From contig OZ220684.1 of NCBI GenBank assembly GCA_965116395.1, positions 1,488,001 to 1,552,000 on the forward strand: a stretch of 64,000 nucleotides of DNA. The letters run 5' to 3'. Both the position numbers and the translations under genes were made by a program. Source of the DNA: Bin5 sp965116395. GTDB taxonomy: Bacteria > Chloroflexota > Anaerolineae > Caldilineales > Caldilineaceae. This document shows, one piece after another, positions 9,201 through 16,154 of this stretch. The notes under the pieces are model-generated. The model had not been told where the DNA came from. It did not search any database and saw only the letters and a program-made list of their open reading frames with translations. Within the stretch, counting starts at the first letter, position 1. Every line of letters starts with the position of its first letter.

Positions 9201-9234
9201 AACCGGCACGCGTGCGGCGTGCCGGTTTCCTTTT
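9201..9234 (+). terminator. Rho-independent terminator of the helicase-PRTase/DprA operon
   Basis: A perfect 11-bp stem, AACCGGCACGC (9201-9211) and GCGTGCCGGTT (9217-9227), with a 5-base loop, followed by TTTCCTTTT. It lies about 100 bases after the DprA stop and just before the convergent oxidoreductase gene. The U-tract is on the plus-strand transcript, so it terminates the plus-strand operon. Confidence 0.85.
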
Positions 9235-9253
9235 CAAAGGTAGTGCGCCGACA

Positions 9254-10288
9254 CTACACCGCCCCTGGCGCGCCGAGTGGATGCGGGCCGTTCGTCATTG
9301 GATTGGCGCGGGCGAAGGCGTAGACGGCGTCCTGCAGTTCGAGGATGCGCACGGCATCTTCGACATTGGGCGAGAAGCTGGTGCGCCCTTCCTCGATGGC
9401 TACAAGGGCCCGGCGCATGATCTCTTGCATTCCACGCGTATTCGGTGATTCCTCGTGGAAGGTCACGCCCTCGGTTGTGTGAACCTCAGTCACCCTGTTT
9501 CCCTGCTGGTCATAGCGTTGCAGGACCGTCGCTTTGGTGCCGATGAAGCGAAAGCTGTGATCCCCGCCGCGCGCGCCTGATGGGTAGCTGTAACCGGATT
9601 CGACGATACCGGTTAAGCCGCTGTCGGTGCGCAGCACGCCGATGGCGACGTCCTCGACAGTCCGGCCGTACATCGAATTTGAGATAACACCCCCAACGGC
9701 GGTGACAGGGCTGCCACCCGCGAACTGCAGGAAGGTGTCGATACCGTGTGCGGACTCGGTCGCCCAGCAGCCGCCCCCGGAGATTGCGGCATCGTTGTGC
9801 CAGGCGGAGGGTGTGGGATCGTAGCGGGAGGGCGGCCCGTTGTTGAGGCGGCTGTTGTAAAGGACGAGGTCGCCTAAGCTGCCATCGTCGATCATGCCTT
9901 GAACGACGTCTACAAGCTCAGTTCCGCGGTTGGGCAGGGTCAAGGCGCTGAAGACGCCGCGGTCGGTGCAGAGTTCGGCGACAGGACGCAAGCGGTCGGC
10001 GCAGTCGGCGAAGGGCTTGTCGAGCAGGAAGGGCAGGTCGCGCTCGGCGCAGGCGCGGACGTGGTCCGGCATCTCGGTATGCTTGCCGGCGATCAGGACG
10101 GCGTCGGGGCGGCTGGCGTCCAGACATTCGCCGGCGGAGCTGAAGGCGGGGCACTGGAATTCATCGGCCAGCTGCTGGCGCGGGCCTTGCTCGGCGTCCA
10201 TGACGGCGACGATCTCGTGGCCGAGATCGTGCGTTGTGGTGGCCATGCCGCGGCCGTGGTGGCTGTAGGAAAGTAGAGCAGTTCGCAT
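9254..10288 (-). CDS. Gfo/Idh/MocA-family oxidoreductase
   Basis: A 344-residue NAD(P)-dependent oxidoreductase with a divergent N-terminus (ALLSYSHHGRGMATTTHDLG, in place of a clear GxGxxG) and the family's catalytic lysine in LLDKPFADC. The middle contains GGGCWATESAHGIDTFLQF, the counterpart of the substrate-site GGGxxxDxGxH motif. The ATG at 10288 has GAGGT at the right distance, overlapping the end of the preceding gene (stop at 10300), so the two are translationally close. It is the last gene of the minus-strand carbohydrate operon. It probably acts on a sugar, sugar acid or inositol-like substrate, but the substrate is unknown. Confidence 0.85.
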   Translation of the reverse strand: MRTALLSYSHHGRGMATTTHDLGHEIVAVMDAEQGPRQQLADEFQCPAFSSAGECLDASRPDAVLIAGKHTEMPDHVRACAERDLPFLLDKPFADCADRLRPVAELCTDRGVFSALTLPNRGTELVDVVQGMIDDGSLGDLVLYNSRLNNGPPSRYDPTPSAWHNDAAISGGGCWATESAHGIDTFLQFAGGSPVTAVGGVISNSMYGRTVEDVAIGVLRTDSGLTGIVESGYSYPSGARGGDHSFRFIGTKATVLQRYDQQGNRVTEVHTTEGVTFHEESPNTRGMQEIMRRALVAIEEGRTSFSPNVEDAVRILELQDAVYAFARANPMTNGPHPLGAPGAV

Positions 10289-10299
10289 GGTTGTTTACC

Positions 10300-11352
10300 T
10301 CAAACCCAACCGTGAAGACGGGTGACGGGCACGCCGTGGCGCTGGTGGGTCCAGGAGTGGCCGCTTTCGAGGACGACCTCGCGCCCGCTGATGGCGGAGT
10401 TTTCGGCGGCGAAGAGGATCTCCATGATGTGGCGGCCCCACTCACCGGAAGTGGGCGGCTCGATGTCCTGTTCTATGCACTCGACGAACGACTTCCATTC
10501 ATGGTGCATCTCGACGGGCGGGTCGTCGAAAGGTATGTCCTTCCACTCGTCCCCCTGCCCGACTTTGACGAACTTTTCGCCGTGCTGGCTGAAACGCAGC
10601 GTGCCGTTGGCGCAGATGACCTGGCTCTCGAAGTTGGGCGCGCCGTCGGCGAAACCGACCGAGACTGCGACGCCTGCCAGACCGTTCTTGTAGCGGACGA
10701 GCGCGGTGGCGGTGTCGTCGCTGGCCTGGTAGTGGGCGCGGGTGCCCATGCTGGCGGAGACCGAGACGGCCTGGGACGCCATCAGCCAGGTGAGGCGGTC
10801 GACGACGTGAACGCCGTTGGACAGCCACATGCCGCCGCCATGGAAACGGCTGCGATACTGAGGCGGCCGGCTGGCGTGGTTCCAGTTTTTAGACATGTAG
10901 CAGACGACCGTCATCAACGGTCCGAGCTGGCCGGAATCTAGGATCTCCTTGGCCTTGAGGCTGGTGCCGTAGTAGTGCTGGGTCTGGCCGACCATGAGCT
11001 TGACGTTGTTGGCGGCGGCGGCTTCGATCATGTCGTCGCAATGCTCGAGGCTGAGCGCCATTGGCTTCTCGACGAGGACGTGCTTGCCAGCGTTGCAGGC
11101 GTCGACGGTGAGCCGGTGGTGGAGTTGATGGCCGAGCACGACGGCGACGGCCTCGACCTCATCGTCCTTGAGGAGCTCGGTGTGCGTGGAATAGCCCTTG
11201 GGAATATCGTGCTTCTCCATGTACTCACGGCGCTTCTCTTCGAAGAGGTCGGCGACGGCGACGACTTCGACGTTGTCGAGGGTGTCAATGGCACTAAAGT
11301 GGGCGCGTGCGATGCCGCCCAGCCCGATGATTCCTACTTTCAATTTCCCCAT
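10300..11352 (-). CDS. Gfo/Idh/MocA-family oxidoreductase, tandem paralogue B
   Basis: A 350-residue enzyme with a clean Rossmann start (KVGIIGLGGIARAHFSAI), catalytic Lys in VLVEKPMALS and the substrate-site motif RFHGGGMWLSNGVHVVDRL. It is highly similar over its whole length to the next gene (11499-12551), for example LGHQLHHRLTVDACNAGKH in both, so the pair arose by tandem duplication. RBS AGGAG lies ahead of the ATG. Family members oxidise or epimerise sugars via a keto intermediate. With the transporter and the rhamnosidase nearby, a role in breaking down an imported saccharide is likely. Confidence 0.9.
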   Translation of the reverse strand: MGKLKVGIIGLGGIARAHFSAIDTLDNVEVVAVADLFEEKRREYMEKHDIPKGYSTHTELLKDDEVEAVAVVLGHQLHHRLTVDACNAGKHVLVEKPMALSLEHCDDMIEAAAANNVKLMVGQTQHYYGTSLKAKEILDSGQLGPLMTVVCYMSKNWNHASRPPQYRSRFHGGGMWLSNGVHVVDRLTWLMASQAVSVSASMGTRAHYQASDDTATALVRYKNGLAGVAVSVGFADGAPNFESQVICANGTLRFSQHGEKFVKVGQGDEWKDIPFDDPPVEMHHEWKSFVECIEQDIEPPTSGEWGRHIMEILFAAENSAISGREVVLESGHSWTHQRHGVPVTRLHGWV

Positions 11353-11498
11353 GTCTGTCTGTTTCGCTCCTGTGGGTTGTAGCAGTTAGTACGATCTATT
11401 GATGTATCGGAAAGGCGTGTTCGGTTTATGGCCGGTATTGCAGGTTTAGTTTGCCATGCCGTGTCGGTGGAGTAAAGCAACCCACATGGCCGTGCGCC

Positions 11499-12551
11499 TC
11501 AGATCCAGCCGTGTTTACGGGTGACGGGAATGCCGGCGCGCTGGTGGGTCCAGGATAGGCCGCTTTCCAGGACGACGTCCTGCCCGCTGATGGCCGAGTT
11601 CTCGGCGGCGAAGAGGATCTCCATGATGTGGCGGCTCCACTCGCCGGAGGCGGGCGGCTCGATGTCCTGCTCGATCGACTCGACAAAGGATTTCCACTCA
11701 TGGTGCATGACGGCCGGCGGGTCGTCATAGGGGATATCCGTCCACGCATCGCCTTGCCCGACCTGGAGGAAGGGCTGTCTGCCGCCGCCGATGCGCACAG
11801 TGCCGTTGGCGCAGATGACCTGGGTGTCCATGATTGGCGGTCCGTCGGCGTAGGCGATTGAGACTGCGACGCCGGCGAGGCCGTTCTTGTATCGAATCAG
11901 CGCAGTGGCGGTGTCGTCGGCGGCCTGGTAGTGGGCGCGTGTGCCGATGCTGGCGGATACGGACACGGCCTGGGAGGCCATCAGCCAGGTGAGGCGGTCG
12001 ACGACGTGGACACCGTTGGTAAGCCACATGCCGCCGCCGTGGAAACGACTGCGGTACTGGGGCGCGCGGTTGGCATAGGTCCAGTTTTTGCACGAGTAGC
12101 AGACGATGGTCATCAGCGGGCCCAGTTGAGCGGAATCGAGGATCTCCTTCATTTTGAGGAGGATGCCTGAGAAGTGCGGGGTATGGCCGACCATGAGTTT
12201 GACGTTGTTGCCGGCGGCGGCATCGATCATGGCGTCGCACTGTTCGAGGCTGAGCGCCATCGGTTTTTCGACGAGGACGTGTTTGCCGGCGTTGCAGGCG
12301 TCGACGGTGAGGCGGTGATGAAGTTGGTGGCCCAGGACGACGGCGACGGCGTCGATCTCGTCGTCGTTGAGGAGCTCGGTGTGGGTGGGGTAGCCTCTGG
12401 GAATGCCGTACTCTTCCATGTACTGGCTGCGCTTCTCTTCGAAGAGATCGGCGACGGCGACGACTTCGACGTTGTCGAGGGTGGCGATGGCGTCGCAGTG
12501 GGAGCGGGCGATGCCGCCCAGCCCGATGATTCCTACTTTCAGTTTGGCCAT
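11499..12551 (-). CDS. Gfo/Idh/MocA-family oxidoreductase, tandem paralogue A
   Basis: Same length (350 residues) and architecture as its downstream neighbour: KVGIIGLGGIARSHCDAI, VLVEKPMALS and RFHGGGMWLTNGVHVVDRL. Differences concentrate at about residues 145-170 (HTPHFSGILLKMKEILDS against QTQHYYGTSLKAKEILDS) and 245-270, which are regions that can contact substrate. That suggests related but different substrates. It follows the permease gene 12577-13434 by 25 bases and so belongs to the transporter operon. GGGAG ahead of the ATG serves as RBS. Confidence 0.9.
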   Translation of the reverse strand: MAKLKVGIIGLGGIARSHCDAIATLDNVEVVAVADLFEEKRSQYMEEYGIPRGYPTHTELLNDDEIDAVAVVLGHQLHHRLTVDACNAGKHVLVEKPMALSLEQCDAMIDAAAGNNVKLMVGHTPHFSGILLKMKEILDSAQLGPLMTIVCYSCKNWTYANRAPQYRSRFHGGGMWLTNGVHVVDRLTWLMASQAVSVSASIGTRAHYQAADDTATALIRYKNGLAGVAVSIAYADGPPIMDTQVICANGTVRIGGGRQPFLQVGQGDAWTDIPYDDPPAVMHHEWKSFVESIEQDIEPPASGEWSRHIMEILFAAENSAISGQDVVLESGLSWTHQRAGIPVTRKHGWI

Positions 12552-12576
12552 ATCTGGTTGTCGCTCCCGTGAGGTA

Positions 12577-13434
12577 TTACTTGAACACGCCGCTGGTGAT
12601 GCCCTCGACGATTTGGCGCTGGAAGATGAGGGTGATGATGAAGACTGGGATGGTGGTGAGGATGGCTACGGCGGACATGTTGCCCCAGGAGACGTCGAAT
12701 TCGCTGCGAGCCCCGATCACCTGGGCTTCGGAAAGGGCCATGGTGATGACCTTGACGCCGGCGCCGCGGGCGAAGATGAGCGGCGTAAAGAACTCGTTCC
12801 AGCCGATGATGAAATTAATGAGGAACATGGTGGCGATGCCGGGGCGGATCACGGGCAGAACGATACGCCAGAGGAGCGGGAAAAAGCTGGCGCCGTCGAC
12901 CTTGGCGGCGTCTTCGATCTCGACGGGTACCTGGCGCAGAAATGAGACCAGCACCCAGGTAGTGATCGGCAGCAGCGCGCTGCCGTAGAGGATGAGGAGG
13001 CCGAGCAGCGTATCCATCAGGTTGAGCGATTGGTACATCTGGAAGAGGGGGATGACGGTGGCGGTGCCGGGCAACATGCTGGAGGCAAGCAGCCCGACCA
13101 TAACCAGGTTTGCGCCGGGAAAGTCCAGGCGGGCGATGGCGTAGGCGGCGAGCAGGCTGACGGTGAGCGCCAGGACGGTGGAAAGGGTGGCCAGCATGGT
13201 GGAGTTGAGCATGTAGCGGGCGATGGGCAGCGCGCCGAAGATGTCCTGAAAGCGTGCGACGGCCAAGCTGCGCGGAACGTAGGTCAAAGGAACGGTGAAC
13301 AGTTTTCCGCTCGGGGCGAACGCGGTCAGAAAGATGTAGTAGATCGGCAGCAGGACCACGGTCAGGAAGAAAATAACCACGAGTATGAAGAGCGTTGTGC
13401 GGATCCCGCGCTTGAAGTCGAGTTGTGTATTCAT
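12577..13434 (-). CDS. Carbohydrate ABC transporter permease, MalG type (CUT1)
   Basis: A 285-residue inner-membrane protein with six predicted membrane segments, the first at about residues 13-35 (LFILVVIFFLTVVLLPIYY). The cytoplasmic EAA loop that docks the ATPase is DAAKVDGASFFPLLWRIVLP. It is the second permease after the MalF-type gene 13464-14354, in the usual order binding protein, MalF, MalG. No ATPase gene is in the cluster. CUT1 systems of this kind often share a common MsmK-type ATPase encoded elsewhere. Confidence 0.92.
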   Translation of the reverse strand: MNTQLDFKRGIRTTLFILVVIFFLTVVLLPIYYIFLTAFAPSGKLFTVPLTYVPRSLAVARFQDIFGALPIARYMLNSTMLATLSTVLALTVSLLAAYAIARLDFPGANLVMVGLLASSMLPGTATVIPLFQMYQSLNLMDTLLGLLILYGSALLPITTWVLVSFLRQVPVEIEDAAKVDGASFFPLLWRIVLPVIRPGIATMFLINFIIGWNEFFTPLIFARGAGVKVITMALSEAQVIGARSEFDVSWGNMSAVAILTTIPVFIITLIFQRQIVEGITSGVFK

Positions 13435-13463
13435 AGGAAGTCGGTGGTCCCTGGTCAGAGTTG

Positions 13464-14354
13464 TTACAGTCGTTCCCAGGCGCGACGCAGGAAGCCGTAG
13501 CCGAGGACACCCACGAGCAGGACGATGAAAAAGAGCAACATAGCGATGGCGGACGCGTAGCCGAAGTTGAGGACGCGGAAGCCTTCGAGATAGACAAGAT
13601 AGGAGAGCAGCGATGTAGCGGTGCCCGGCCCGCCATTGGTCAGCGCGTAGACGATTTCAAAGGAGAGCACGCGGAAAATGGCGGTGAAGATGATCATCGA
13701 GATAATGAGCGGCATCAAAAGCGGCAGGGTGACGTACCAGTAGGAGCGCACGCCGTCGGCGCCGTCGATTTTGGCGGCCTCGTAGAGTTCCAGGGGGATC
13801 CCCTGGAGTCCACTGAGGAATATGACGGACAGGAAAGCAGTGTTTTTCCAGACGTCGGTAATGGTTACGGCGAAGCGGGCGGTTGTAAAGTTAACCAGCC
13901 AGAGCGGTCGTTCACCGCTGAGCCGCCAGATAATGTCGTTAATGAGGCCGTAATCCTGGTGGAATATCCAGCGGGCCGCGGTGGCGATCACGATTGGGGC
14001 CATGGCCCAAGGCAGCAGGTTGACGGCGCGCGTCAGGTTGCGCATGCGGAAGCGCTGGTTGAGCAGTTCAGCGATGGCCAGCCCGAACACGACTTGCAGG
14101 ATAACGGACGTGACGGTAAAGAAGAGCGTGAAGGTGAGGGTGGCGTCCACGTTGGAGTCGCGTGTCAGCGCGATATAGTTGTCGAGGCCGACAAAGTCAA
14201 AGGTGCGGCGCACGGGGCTGTTATCGAAGAAGCTTATATAGAAGGTGCGCAGGAAGGGATAGACGGATGTGAGGAGCCGCCACAGCACCACAGGGGTGAC
14301 CAGCAGCCAGGCCAGAAGTATGCGACGTGTGCTGAGGTTCTGTTGACCGAACAA
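13464..14354 (-). CDS. Carbohydrate ABC transporter permease, MalF type (CUT1)
   Basis: A 296-residue inner-membrane protein with six membrane segments and the EAA loop YEAAKIDGADGVRSYWYVTLP. The only start that covers the first membrane segment is TTG at 14354. An in-frame stop lies close upstream and no clear Shine-Dalgarno sequence is present, so translation may be weak or coupled. It sits downstream of the solute-binding protein gene with a hairpin (14384-14417) between them. It forms the channel with the MalG-type partner encoded next. Confidence 0.9.
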   Translation of the reverse strand: MFGQQNLSTRRILLAWLLVTPVVLWRLLTSVYPFLRTFYISFFDNSPVRRTFDFVGLDNYIALTRDSNVDATLTFTLFFTVTSVILQVVFGLAIAELLNQRFRMRNLTRAVNLLPWAMAPIVIATAARWIFHQDYGLINDIIWRLSGERPLWLVNFTTARFAVTITDVWKNTAFLSVIFLSGLQGIPLELYEAAKIDGADGVRSYWYVTLPLLMPLIISMIIFTAIFRVLSFEIVYALTNGGPGTATSLLSYLVYLEGFRVLNFGYASAIAMLLFFIVLLVGVLGYGFLRRAWERL

Positions 14355-14366
14355 AGGTAGGATACC

Positions 14367-14387
14367 AGTGGTTAGTGGTCAGTTGCC
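14367..14387. repeat. AGTGGTY heptamer tandem repeat, three units
   Basis: Units AGTGGTT, AGTGGTC and AGTTGCC run into the hairpin that follows. The same heptamer family occurs at 3496-3516 and 50235-50262. Confidence 0.6.
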
Positions 14388-14417
14388 GGTGACCAGCGTA
14401 GATGCTGGCCACCGGCA
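14384..14417 (-). promoter_or_regulatory. Intercistronic hairpin between solute-binding protein and permease genes
   Basis: Arms TGCCGGTG (14384-14391) and CACCGGCA (14410-14417), then after one mismatch CCAGC and GCTGG, closing a 6-base loop. There is no U-tract. Such stem-loops after binding-protein genes commonly protect the upstream mRNA from 3' decay and raise binding-protein levels over permease. Confidence 0.6.
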
Positions 14418-14428
14418 GTTTATTACGG

Positions 14429-15766
14429 TTATGAGCCCAGGTCGCGTTCGAGAATTGGGTTGATCTTGTCCATGGCGGCCGTGACCGCTTCATCGAGGCT
14501 GACCTGATCGGTCAGGTAGGCGTGAACGTTCTGTTCGGCGGCGTCGTAGATTTCCTGGATGCTGGGTGTAACCGGGCGGGCCTTGACAAGGCCGCCGGCC
14601 TCGGCCAGATCCAAGAGGAAGGGCGAAGAGGGCGCGAGATCCTGGACTTCGGGGTCGGCCCAGAGGGAGACGCGGGCGGGAACGCGGCCGCGATAGATCT
14701 GCTGCTTCATGACATCGGCGCGTGCGGTGAAGCCTATCCACTCGTTGGCCAGCTCCTGGTTGGGCGAGCTGGCGACGACGGACCAGCCCCAGCAGCCTGT
14801 GATCGTCTCTGCGTTGTCCGGTCCCATTGGCGGCAGGAAGGCGGAGACCTGGTCGGCCCAGAACTCCTCGTTGGTGCGCATGGCGCCAAAGAAGCCATCC
14901 CAGCACCACCACATTGCGTATTTGTTGGAGAGCCAGCCCTGGAATACCGAACTGTAGTCCTCCTGCGGGGCGGAGTCGGGGGCGATGTTGTGCTCGGCAT
15001 AGAGCGCCTTATAGAAGGCGAGGGCTTCACGTGCGCCGTCATTGTCGAGGTTGTTGATGGCGCCGCCGCCCTGGTTTGTCCAGTGCTGGATTTCGTTTCC
15101 GAGCTGGCCGCCGATGGTGGCGGAGAGGGCGATGCCGTAGATGCCTGCGTCCTCGTCGGTGAGGGCGGTGCCTATTTCGACGAGATCGTTCCAGTCGGTG
15201 GGCGGAGAAACGCCGGCTTCTTCGAAGTAGTCGGTGCGATAGAAGAAGATCTCGGTGTCGTTACCCCAAGGGATGCGGTAGAGGGCGCCGTCCCAGGAGG
15301 AAACATCGTAGATCAACGTCTGGGGCCAGTCATCGAGGTCGATGTCATAGAGTTCGACGACGGGCTCGAGCGGCGAGAGCCAGCCGGCGGCGCCGTAGAT
15401 TGCAGCCTGGAAGTCGTCGGAGTGGAAGGCGTCGGTACCGGTATCGCCCGATGCCAGCCGTGTCGTCATCATCTGCTGCCATTCGATGTAAACAGCGGGC
15501 GCGACTTCATAGTTGACGGTGTTGCCTGTCTCTTCCTGATACTGGTCGATCACACCTTGGAAGAAGTCTTTGCTATCGGCCCAGTAGACGATGTTCAGTT
15601 CTTGCGGTTCGGCCATCGTTTCTTCGCCGCCTGTCCCTTCGGCAGGCGCGGCTACGGGCGCGGCGCAGGCGCTGAGCGCGGCGAACGCGGCACCGGCGCC
15701 GGCTGTCTTGAGGAAGGCACGCCGGGATACGGGGCGCGTCGGCGAAGCAAGATCTTTTCGGGACAT
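14429..15766 (-). CDS. Extracellular solute-binding lipoprotein of a sugar ABC transporter (family 1)
   Basis: A 445-residue protein. The ATG at 15766 is chosen because AGGAGG precedes it and because it starts a Tat signal (SRRAFLKTAG) ending in the lipobox LSAC. The mature protein is therefore a lipid-anchored binding protein on the outer face of the membrane. Family features include NIVYWADSKDFFQGVIDQYQ near the N-terminus and WGNDTEIFFYRTDYFEEAG in the middle, plus Trp-rich stretches expected in a sugar pocket. It is the first gene of the minus-strand carbohydrate operon, divergent from the rhamnosidase gene, so the ligand may be a rhamnose-containing saccharide (inference). Confidence 0.92.
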   Translation of the reverse strand: MSRKDLASPTRPVSRRAFLKTAGAGAAFAALSACAAPVAAPAEGTGGEETMAEPQELNIVYWADSKDFFQGVIDQYQEETGNTVNYEVAPAVYIEWQQMMTTRLASGDTGTDAFHSDDFQAAIYGAAGWLSPLEPVVELYDIDLDDWPQTLIYDVSSWDGALYRIPWGNDTEIFFYRTDYFEEAGVSPPTDWNDLVEIGTALTDEDAGIYGIALSATIGGQLGNEIQHWTNQGGGAINNLDNDGAREALAFYKALYAEHNIAPDSAPQEDYSSVFQGWLSNKYAMWWCWDGFFGAMRTNEEFWADQVSAFLPPMGPDNAETITGCWGWSVVASSPNQELANEWIGFTARADVMKQQIYRGRVPARVSLWADPEVQDLAPSSPFLLDLAEAGGLVKARPVTPSIQEIYDAAEQNVHAYLTDQVSLDEAVTAAMDKINPILERDLGS

Positions 15767-16154
15767 GAGATTCCTCCTGGTTAGGAAAGGTGTAAGGAAG
15801 TATCGGTTGTCGATACGATTTAAGCTGTGAATCAAGTGGTTGGGTGAAGGTCGGCGGTTCACCGCATGAATCGGACAGTGTGTGGAGTACAGCGTCGCGG
15901 TAAACATGCTGTGGGCCGGCCACGGGATCATAGCAGAGACTCCAGTGGCACTGCAAACACTGTTTTTTGGGCCACTTGCTATCTACTCTCTGAACTGACG
16001 AGCGACTTTCCATGTATCGACAGCCGTTTACAGGCATACCTATCGACAGGTCTCGAACGTCGCGGTATGCGCTCTCACTCCTGTTGATGCGTGAAATTCT
16101 GTTACAATACGGCTCGGAGTTTCATACCACTGTTCATACGGACACGGTAGCCAG
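15767..16154. promoter_or_regulatory. Divergent regulatory region of the saccharide transporter and rhamnosidase genes
   Basis: A 388-base gene-free region between two divergent start codons. The word TATCGACA occurs three times: reversed at 15808-15815 inside the palindrome TATCGGTTGTCGATA (15801-15815), and direct at 16015-16022 and 16041-16048. A TACAAT -10-like hexamer is at 16103-16108, 46 bases before the rhamnosidase ATG. Repeated half-sites between divergent sugar genes fit an operator for a LacI- or AraC-type regulator, though none is encoded here. Confidence 0.4.

Noticed and set aside
13461..14360. Acidic plus-strand frame opposite the MalF-type permease
   Set aside because: It is a reverse-complement shadow of a membrane protein gene: long runs of Gly, Asp, Glu and His with no domain pattern.
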